A stretch of 64,000 bases of DNA. Source: Pseudoscleropodium purum. Taxonomy: Eukaryota > Streptophyta > Bryopsida > Hypnales > Brachytheciaceae. Position numbers and translations under genes: made by a program. The notes under the pieces were generated by a model. It was not told the origin of the DNA. It searched no databases and saw only the letters and a list, made by a program, of their open reading frames with translations. Shown here piece after piece: positions 56,010 to 64,000 of this stretch (the first letter of the stretch is position 1; every line of letters begins with the position of its first letter). The stretch is taken from the NCBI GenBank assembly GCA_963969395.1, contig OZ017801.1, forward strand, positions 8,871,611 through 8,935,610, read 5' to 3'.

Positions 56010-56615
56010 ATGAATTTGATTTGCATAGGACATTGTGGGCTATGCCTTGGTGAAGGATCTTTATGTGGAGGTAGATGGAAATTTCATGCAACTTGTAGCT
56101 CTAAAATATGTAGGCCAATTGTAACTAAATGGGAAATTGGAAGTAGGATATACAAAATATTAAAAGAGCAATGCATTACCTTCAATCTTTGCAACTTTGA
56201 AGTTGCTTGTGTAATGAGCGTCCTTGATGTTTTCATCTTTCTTTGTCTACATTGTTGTAAAATTACAAAGCTTGCAAGCATTAGGATCTTCAATCTAACT
56301 AGCATTAGTGTTGTTGTATGTCAATTCACCATGTTCTGTGGTTCTATACTTGAAAGGGTTTTTTTGAAAGCTACCATTGGAAGCAAGAATGGAAGGACAA
56401 GCCAAGGCTCTAGAATTGACCCCTTAAAATATGGGATAACTTCTAACAACACTTATACCTCCTTGATTGCTAGTTCCATCCTCATCAATGTAATTGGGTC
56501 TATCCATAGGACTTTAGTTCCTAAGAGCAATCACCATTATGTTTACAAGCCTAAAAAAGGTCCCATTTGTTGTAGAGATACCTCTCATAGCATATGCAAT
56601 CAACCACATAAATGA
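56010..56615 (+). CDS. Unrecognised 201-codon ORF in AT-rich DNA
   Basis: The frame is unusually long for such AT-rich sequence. It contains several Cys near the N terminus (CGLCLGEGSLCGG), and later GSIHRTLVPKSNHHYVYKPK. I recognise no family. It sits just upstream of a transposase-like relic, so it may be part of the same decayed element; it could also be chance. Confidence 0.25.
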   Translation: MNLICIGHCGLCLGEGSLCGGRWKFHATCSSKICRPIVTKWEIGSRIYKILKEQCITFNLCNFEVACVMSVLDVFIFLCLHCCKITKLASIRIFNLTSISVVVCQFTMFCGSILERVFLKATIGSKNGRTSQGSRIDPLKYGITSNNTYTSLIASSILINVIGSIHRTLVPKSNHHYVYKPKKGPICCRDTSHSICNQPHK

Positions 56616-56629
56616 AAATCATGTTCAAA

Positions 56630-57045
56630 TCCAATAGTGGAGCTGATTGTACCATTGAATGGCCCTTGTCAAGTTGATCTAGCCATAATAGATTCAAGTA
56701 TAGCCATATGTCTTCATAGGTATATGATAGAATTGAGTTCCGATCATATATTGGTCGTGAGTGATGATCAATCTAATGTTAAAAAAGTGTAGAGAACTAC
56801 CAAGAAGGAAAAAAAAATTCATATGAGGTCATCTACAAGTTTAAAGAGAATTGGGCTACTAAACTCCCATAGGCAGAGTATGTCAAAAATTCATTTGGCT
56901 TCTATGAGTTTGCGAAGTGTTGCATTTGTTCCCTCATAGAAGTTTGTGACAAGATTGTTGCATTCAAATGGGATATGCTCAAGAAATATAGTAAATGGTA
57001 TTCAAAAAGGGCAATGGTAAACATAGAGATTGAGAAGAACATGGT
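56630..57045 (+). pseudogene. Transposon-derived coding relic
   Basis: One frame stays nearly open with stops only at about 56795 and 56870-56872. It reads YKFKENWATKLP, then a stop where Trp would be expected, then AEYVKNSFGFYEFAKCCICS and IVAFKWDMLKKYSKW. The order W..KLPW.E followed by a C..C pair and a K.D.L.K pattern resembles an N-terminal zinc-finger-like module of some plant transposase-derived proteins. The resemblance is from memory and weak. Confidence 0.35.
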
Positions 57046-57129
57046 AAATGGTATAAAAGAAGGGCAATGGTATGTTGCAAAAAAATACAAGCACCTACAA
57101 AATAACGTAGGTATGTGTCAAGATTGGTG

Positions 57130-58900
57130 ATGGTTATGGTATGAATCAATCTATAGGTCATTGAGGTCTAAAGAGAGCACACTCATAAGAAACAACAAAT
57201 GGGCTTTATATTTCACTAGTTCTTGCAACAAGGCTAGCCTATGTTTGATTATAAAAATATATATGAAACCATTGTTTGATTTCCTATAAGTGCCAAAGAC
57301 ACCCAAGCACCATTGGAGCAACAATGCAAATTGAGATATGGCAAAGCATATATAAAAACAAATTTTAGATCAGATAAAAGCAATTAATATACTACTAGTA
57401 GACTTCATATTGGTCATTTGTAACAAAGCAAAGTAACAACTATTGCTAACATCACTTGGGTTTCTATTAATGTATACATAGTCAACAATTGGAGCTACTT
57501 ATTGAATTTGCTATTGCTCAAGTATATCCAAGAGGGAGCAACTACAAACAATCTTATCAAAGTATTCATGGAAATGGTTATTGAAGTTGGTGGCCTCACC
57601 AAGGAAGACATCAACATAAAGCTTTTAGCCTTTGGCACAAGTAAATTCCTAACTTGTTTAAATTTAATCATACTATATGTTAATGTATTTCAAACATAAT
57701 TGTTGTACTAAGGTGGTAATGTAATCAATTCATTGCTATGTTAATGTACAAATGGAGTCAATGTTTTTCAAGAATCTAAGAATGGTATTGTGTGACAACT
57801 ACAACAATCTTGGAACCCTAGGGTCAAAGGCATATATTGCATGGTAAGTTACATCCCACATAACTTCTCTTGTAATTATGTTCAAGTTGTTTTATACTAT
57901 AAGTGCCTTAATGTGCAAGCCAAGAGGACTATTGAAGCTCCTTGTTCAAGCCATGCTACTCTTTATATGTGAAATTCTACTATGATTTAGTGAAATTACT
58001 AAGCTAATAACTATTAATTCTTTGGAATCTTGTTGTTAGCTACGTATAAGCTCATGGGATTGAAAATCCCACACTGGCTTGCTAATTTAAATTCCATTTG
58101 CATGAGCTTCATTTATAAATAGTTGTGTCAATAAATCATGTACATGATTGATTTCCAAGGATAAATTTGTACAACACTTGTCTAGAATCATTGTCATCAT
58201 TACTTATATTAGTTGGATAACAAGAAAGTAATAATGCAAGGGCAAATGATATTGGATATTATTTACAAATCTTGTGATAACCGAGGAATATATAGAAGTT
58301 CAAGTAATATGGACTATAAAGAAGTAACATGATCGATTTGCTTGATTAATTAGAATCTACATCAATGGAACCTACTAATGGTAAAGTTACTTGTCAAATC
58401 TCATTGATTAATTAGCTTCCATCACAAATTGAGGTTTAGTCACACACCATGTAAATCCACAACTTTATAGACAAGAGTTATACCACTGGAAAGTATTGAG
58501 AATCTTCTTGGTAATTATTCAAATCACTACAAACCTTGTATACCATGATGTTCAACAGACATCTATTCAACTGCTGTTTGAAGCTACGAGTTCACTGAAT
58601 ACCAGTGATTTATAAATATCTACAGAACAGCATCTTCTAGCCATGTCTGTACCTCATCGGAACAATGTTGGAATCTCCATAGATGAACGTTCATAATTCG
58701 ATTGATGCAAAGCAAAAAATTCTGCAATGAAAATGATGCAGAACTGGAATTTCCACTTAATAATAAAGGGCCGCATGCCACTATAACATAATGACCATGG
58801 ATGAATGCTGCAGACTAATCTAGTGCATGTGCTAAAAACTTAAACGGTGCCATTGTACCCTGGTAACAACTAGGTGATGCTGTCAAAAGAAAGTAAGCCC
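57130..58900. other. AT-rich spacer, no gene seen
   Basis: Only short ORFs occur, such as 57502-57699, without recognisable relatives. The right end probably contains the 3' untranslated region of the isoleucyl-tRNA synthetase gene. Confidence 0.45.
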
Positions 58901-58906
58901 TACTCT

Positions 58907-61900
58907 TCATTTTCCACGAAGATGATCTGCAACCGTGAAGTAGAAGTGTTTTCCTACCTCCACTTCATATTCCCCTTGTCCGTCGATAGCAACCTTCACC
59001 TGTAAAAACACACATCCAGGCAACGAATGAGAAACATGAAAAGCAGGGGGTATCTTTCCAGTTTGTCCACGGCTACATTTTTTTTTCTGTCCAAAAGACA
59101 ACCGTGCAGCAGATGAAATGAACCCGCAAGATACCAAATGGACGAAAAGACCGCTTCTATATCTCTGAATTGAAATAAAGCATTTAGGAAGCGTCAAAGT
59201 AACAAAATGTACTGTAATTGGCTATTAGATTGCAACGTGAACCTTCTATTTTTAGCTTGGACGCTATGGGGTTAGAAATACCTTCTTGTTAGAATCAACT
59301 TCAGCTCTAAGTTTTGCGGGATCTCGAGACCGCAAAACAACTGCCAAGTTTTCAGCATGCGCTTTGTCACCTGCGAGCATTGAATGGAACACAGTTCACA
59401 AACTCAAAACACAAAAATTGATGTCGTATTTCAAGGACTGTAATCATCTGGAGAAGGGTAAGCTGAATGGAGTGTTGAATAGAACCATACCTGAGCAAAT
59501 ACCACAAAGGAGATCTTGAGCAAACGACAATGCAGGCCTGGCCAAGGTGATTGTGAAAGAGCCACCGGCTACTCCATGGTAGTCTTCCATCGCAATGATT
59601 ACCTATACATTAAAAAGCAGTCAAGATCTATGCGTCCCCACCTTCACGACTTTGGGAACTTCAAGAGCTTGAAAAGGAACCTCTTAAATTCTTCAAGAAA
59701 ATTGATACTTACCCCATAAGGTGGAAGGTGATGTTCGGCAAGGAGGGGAGAACCAACAATCTCTGCCATATAGCTTGCCTGTGCAAATGAAGAAAAGGTT
59801 CAGTATGACAGTAGACTCGGCTTTTCCACGATCCTAAGTAAACTTAAGCATCATAAATATGTGCATCGTATTGTTTACGAATTCTTCGTAAACTCCATCA
59901 GCTAACGGCAGAAGTGATAGCAAAGAAGGCAGTAACTTCCGGAGGAACTAAAGACAGTTGGTACTTACAGTAGAGATTATCTTCATAAAATACACCATTG
60001 CAGGTCAGAACAAGTACATACCTGTGATTCAAAGACACGTTGAAGGACAGAGGGATCACTGTCAGCAACATCCTTGAGGACATTATAGAAAATCTCCACG
60101 GTGTCAGTGGGTTCCAATCCTGCTTTCTTTCGAAGTTTCTGAGCCCTGTTTACAATCTGCATGTAAGGAAAAAGGCAGTGGTAAGCAACCGAAAAAAAAT
60201 ACAGAAACAATCTGCTTGTTAACAGAAGAAATGCCAAAATCACATCCATACGCAAAAGATGAAGTGTTCCGGGTGTGATAGCCTTACTTCCCGAGCGACG
60301 CCTGCTTCGAGGAGACTCTCGTCTGGTCTCAAATCAAGTACCACCAGTACCTCACCTGAATTTATTTACACAGAGATAGAATTAGATCGAAGCATGTCTA
60401 CAATTTCCTACTAGAATATCCAATGTCCTGCAAGGGTAAAGTGATGAGAACTTGAGCATCGTAAGAACATCTATATCAAATTTCACAAGTAACAGGAGTC
60501 CTACCATCCCCAGCCGCATCAATATCTGCTTTAGCAATTCCATCAGGTGCTTTGAAATCATTGATGACCTGCAAGAACCACCAAACCAGTATAGTTTCAG
60601 CTTAGTCCAGGAGATGAACAGAAACGCAATTAACCCCTAAGTGACTAAATGGCCGAAAGTGCCTGCTTCTCTATTAATAGGATTTGAAATATATACGAAT
60701 CAGTCATATAGGAAGCTGCAAGGTAATAGACCAATATAAAATAGGAATCATACTCTACAGTTTCGAACAATAGAAATAAGCTACAAAAGTCACTACAATC
60801 AACTATCAGCTTCCAAAAACGAACATATTAATTGATTGGTCCCTTGCGTATAAATTACTTTACCAAAGACACCAAAGCGTGCAGAAAGTAAAATTGCAAA
60901 TTCATTCAGAGATTAGAACATATTTCCAAATTATAGTGTTACCACATTTCACAGGTACTACGGTAATTCACCTTGATATCTTGCAACCCAAGCTTGTGCC
61001 CAGCAAACATGCCTTCCCCAGTCTTCTGGAATTCTAAAATCTGAGCTTGTGTCAACGCCTTCACTTCCTTCGCAACAAGGCCCATGGATTTCCCTAGTTT
61101 CTTCCCCAATCCACTGCGCATGAGTATTGATCCCGTTAGCATGAGTATCAGTTCCATAATCGTATCATTATCAATCAAATAACAACACATCCTATCTAAA
61201 AAAAGAACGCCTTTAGTAAGCACATACCTGTAATCGGGCTCAGCTCGCAAAGATGCATACTTGAGAAGATCGTTACAAGGCACAATATTCCGCACATTGA
61301 GCTCCTCTTTTACATACTGTCAATCAATGAATTTAATATTAGTCAATCAAAGATCACCACCACCATCAGTTTGCTGTATTTCTTAACTTGAGGCACGAGA
61401 AAATTAGCTACCAGTTTCATTATACAAATAAACTTCCTCAGTCAGCTGCAAGACAGGGAATGTACCTCGCCGAGGGAACCCGTGATATCATCGAGGAAGT
61501 CAGTATCAGCATGGACAACCACCATTTCCCTGCACAAACAATATTAATTCGTTCAGTTTGATGTATTTTGAGAAAAAACAATCCAAGGGAAGTTTCATTT
61601 CGAAAAAGGTAAATCATCTTACTTGAGAGGGGTTTTCAGGGGCTTGTTGTGGCGCTCTCGAATATTGCGAGCAAGATCTATGACGGACATCATTCGGGTG
61701 ACACTCTGCTCAATGCGTTTGTCAGTCTGCATCCACAATCACACCAAAAGTTCCAAGTCTTGTCAGTCTGCATCCTTGATACTATGTCCGTAAGAATCTC
61801 TAGCTTCAGTCTGCAAGTGAAAAGGACGATGCAGACAACAAATGTTGACCTTGATGACTGACAAGTGAACATATCAGGAGAAAATCGCTATCAATAGCAA

Positions 61901-63858
61901 TCAAGAAATAAGCGCTGGGTGTACTCCAACCTAACCAAGAGAAGTGCACTTAGTGCTTCACAAAGACTAAACAAGGACTTATAGAATTTGTTCAACTGAC
62001 CTCACTCTCCACCTCTGGAAAGGAACAGTAGTGTACACTTTCCTCTGCCTCAGGTAACGCAAGCCGCAAATTCTGATACATTCCATCTGTAAAGAATGGA
62101 GTAAATGGTGCCATAGTCTTGCAGCACGTCAATAGCACCTGTTTCAAGCAGTATCCCCATATGCAAGAGTCACTTGATTAGTCCTCGGGACTGAAATTGA
62201 AATGATATGTCGTCAAGCAAGTGCTGATGTCAATTACAACTTTGAGCACAAGTGTCACAGCAGGTGCAATAATAATTTTACAAGACAGTAAACATCACCG
62301 CATTGAAAGTGAGGAAGGGGGATGCAATCCACTCACGAAATACAAAGTAGACAATGCTACACGACTGTCGTCATCCCCGGTTCGACCTTTCAAACGCTTC
62401 CGGTTGAACCGAACATAAATATTGGTCAAACTGTCAATGAACTTAAGCAGAACTGGGACAACCTGAATAACACACACAAATGTTAAGATAAGCAAGTTTG
62501 ACTTTCAGAAGCTCCATGTCACTGCTCCTACACACCCACGAAATGAAATGTGAGCGAACACATACTTACCGTGTATAAGCGGTAAGCATTCATTTCTTGA
62601 CGAACAAAGGCCACAAGGCTTTCACTAGCTGAATTGATCCATCTATCCAAAACATTCGTAGACTGCTGCAAGATAGTCCGGTCAAGTGGCTTGAAAGGTT
62701 CAAGTCCTTCTGCATCTAACCTCTTCACGTTTTGCACCAAAAACCTGTATGCATTATACCATGGTAGGAAGACATCCTTCACCTGCCACACCACATCTCT
62801 CCAGAAATTAGCAACATTCTCAAATAAATGTTGAAGTTCATTGCAAGTAATTGGTTATGCTCTGTGAATACCATCATGCAATCAACCCTTCACACTGATA
62901 GAATCTAAATCAAGAACAAAAAGCCAAAATCCTAACACTTACACTTCTATCAAGATAGACAGTATGGCATGAAAAATTTGGCTTGGTGACTCACATAGGA
63001 ACCTCTAACTACACGGGTTAGATAACGGACAAAATGAAAAACCTAAATTGGTTAACTTACCACAGAATAAACACCTTCTTTCTTAAATTTGAGCGGTTCT
63101 CCTTTCACAACAGGAGAATTGATAAGGTACAATCTCAGTGCATCCTGCACCCACACAAGCAGAAGTCAAAACAGGCAGTCGAAGATGCTCAAAGTGAATC
63201 AGTATTCGACACAGGATATCACAGCGCGAGGGCTAAATCGCCTGGGTAAAAAGTGCAATGCCACTTACAGCACCATATTCATCAATAATGTCCGTTGGAG
63301 GTGGATAATTGTTGAGCCGCTTGCTCATCTTCTTGCCATCCTCCGCCAATACCAGACCATTGCAGATTAGATTTTGAAATGCCGGTTTGTCAAACAAAGC
63401 TGTTGAAAGTACCATCAACGTGTAGAACCTGCAAACACACCCAAGATATTACAAGAAGAAAAGAGTAAAATAATACAAACGGTGTCACGTACAAGCATTA
63501 GGCTGTCAATCACAACACTAATTGCAAGCAATAAGCACACAATCCATAAGAGCCTGTGTCGGCTACAACCAGGAAAATTCAAAAAACATTTTCGATTCAC
63601 CAGCAGCTGTTTTGATAGCGGAGATCGACTAGACCCAAGATAACTGCTGATATTTTTTTAAATGTTATGTACTAAGAAATAGACGGAATTTTGTCCGGGA
63701 GATCGTGATAGAAGTAGCATATACCATCCACGGGTCTGGTCAAGACCTTCAGCAACAAAATGACCAGGAAAGTTTCTCTCAAAGAGATCTTGGTTCTCGA
63801 ATGGGTAGTGGATGTACGCATATGGCATAGATCCGCTCTCAAACCAACAGTCAAAAAC
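58907..63858 (-). CDS. Isoleucyl-tRNA synthetase, cytosolic type, C-terminal half
   Basis: Seventeen exons, all in phase, give the last 626 residues; the N-terminal half lies beyond the right edge. Exons (minus, 5' to 3'): 63858-63725, 63428-63269, 63144-63061, 62782-62570, 62462-62337, 62138-62001, 61726-61623, 61529-61466, 61316-61228, 61113-60972, 60568-60505, 60355-60288, 60156-60022, 59778-59713, 59602-59491, 59370-59282, 58999-58907. The enzyme charges tRNA-Ile. The first exon has [15 protein letters not shown] and GLDQTRGW of the class I catalytic core, and the second has the KMSKR loop in [15 protein letters not shown]. The anticodon-binding region follows ([34 protein letters not shown]), then the eukaryote-type C-terminal extension. 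No defect was seen. Confidence 0.93.
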
Positions 63859-64000
63859 CTGCGCAGATTAGATCTCCATATTGTCAAACTACAAAATTCC
63901 AGTCTGTAGATAGCATAGGATGCATGCGGCCTGACAGAAGAACTCACTTGACTTGGCTATTCCTAATAATAAAGAACAGTTGGCAGTCGCAACACAAATT

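Noticed and set aside
63672..63947. 91-codon minus-strand ORF
   Set aside because: It is a different frame from the IleRS exon at 63858-63725, which shows the catalytic-core motifs.

Overview
The window looks like nuclear DNA of a land plant, and the overall style (short introns in most genes, an intronless apyrase, gene islands in very AT-rich repeat-filled spacers) suggests a bryophyte such as a liverwort. That placement is inference. There is no CRISPR array, operon structure or prokaryotic signal.

Layout. 1-1.7 kb: 3' end of a SMARCAL1-like DNA translocase gene (+). 1.7-9.2 kb: AT-rich spacer with miniature transposons. 9.3-11.7 kb: first copy of a duplicated block carrying a secreted His/Pro/Cys-rich repeat protein gene, called HPH here (-). 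12-18.5 kb: a cluster of non-autonomous DNA transposons (a ~1 kb TIR element with a 289-bp near-perfect palindrome inside it, a 1.4-kb CACTA element, a GC-rich 322-bp hAT element with perfect 8-bp target duplications) and a dead EMSY/ENT-domain gene. 20.7-22.1 kb: intact apyrase (+). 22.7-25.3 kb: second block copy with a frameshifted HPH gene (-). 25-29.6 kb: nested MITEs. 30.3-35.9 kb: a seven-exon AsmA-like membrane-anchored protein gene (+), followed by the third and longest HPH gene (37.0-37.9 kb, +). 39.2-41.5 kb: complete five-exon ALG14 gene (-). 44.3 kb: fragment of a proteasome beta-1 gene. 45.3-47.5 kb: three-exon stand-alone MetE-like methionine synthase (-). 48-52.8 kb: spacer with MITEs. 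52.9-55.0 kb: two-exon DUF716/TMEM45-like membrane protein (-). 55-58.9 kb: spacer with transposon-like relics. 58.9-64 kb: C-terminal half (17 exons) of a cytosolic-type isoleucyl-tRNA synthetase (-), running off the right edge.

The housekeeping genes (SMARCAL1, apyrase, ALG14, DUF716, IleRS) have no evident shared pathway. The distinctive local feature is the HPH family: three copies encode a signal peptide, one, two or four copies of a ~42-residue His/Pro repeat, and a Cys-rich tail. Each copy lies in a block that also holds part or all of the AsmA-like gene, so an AsmA-like + HPH pair was duplicated, partly in inverted orientation, and one block stayed intact. All exon models were built by eye from GT/AG sites and reading phase; every multi-exon model below closes in phase.
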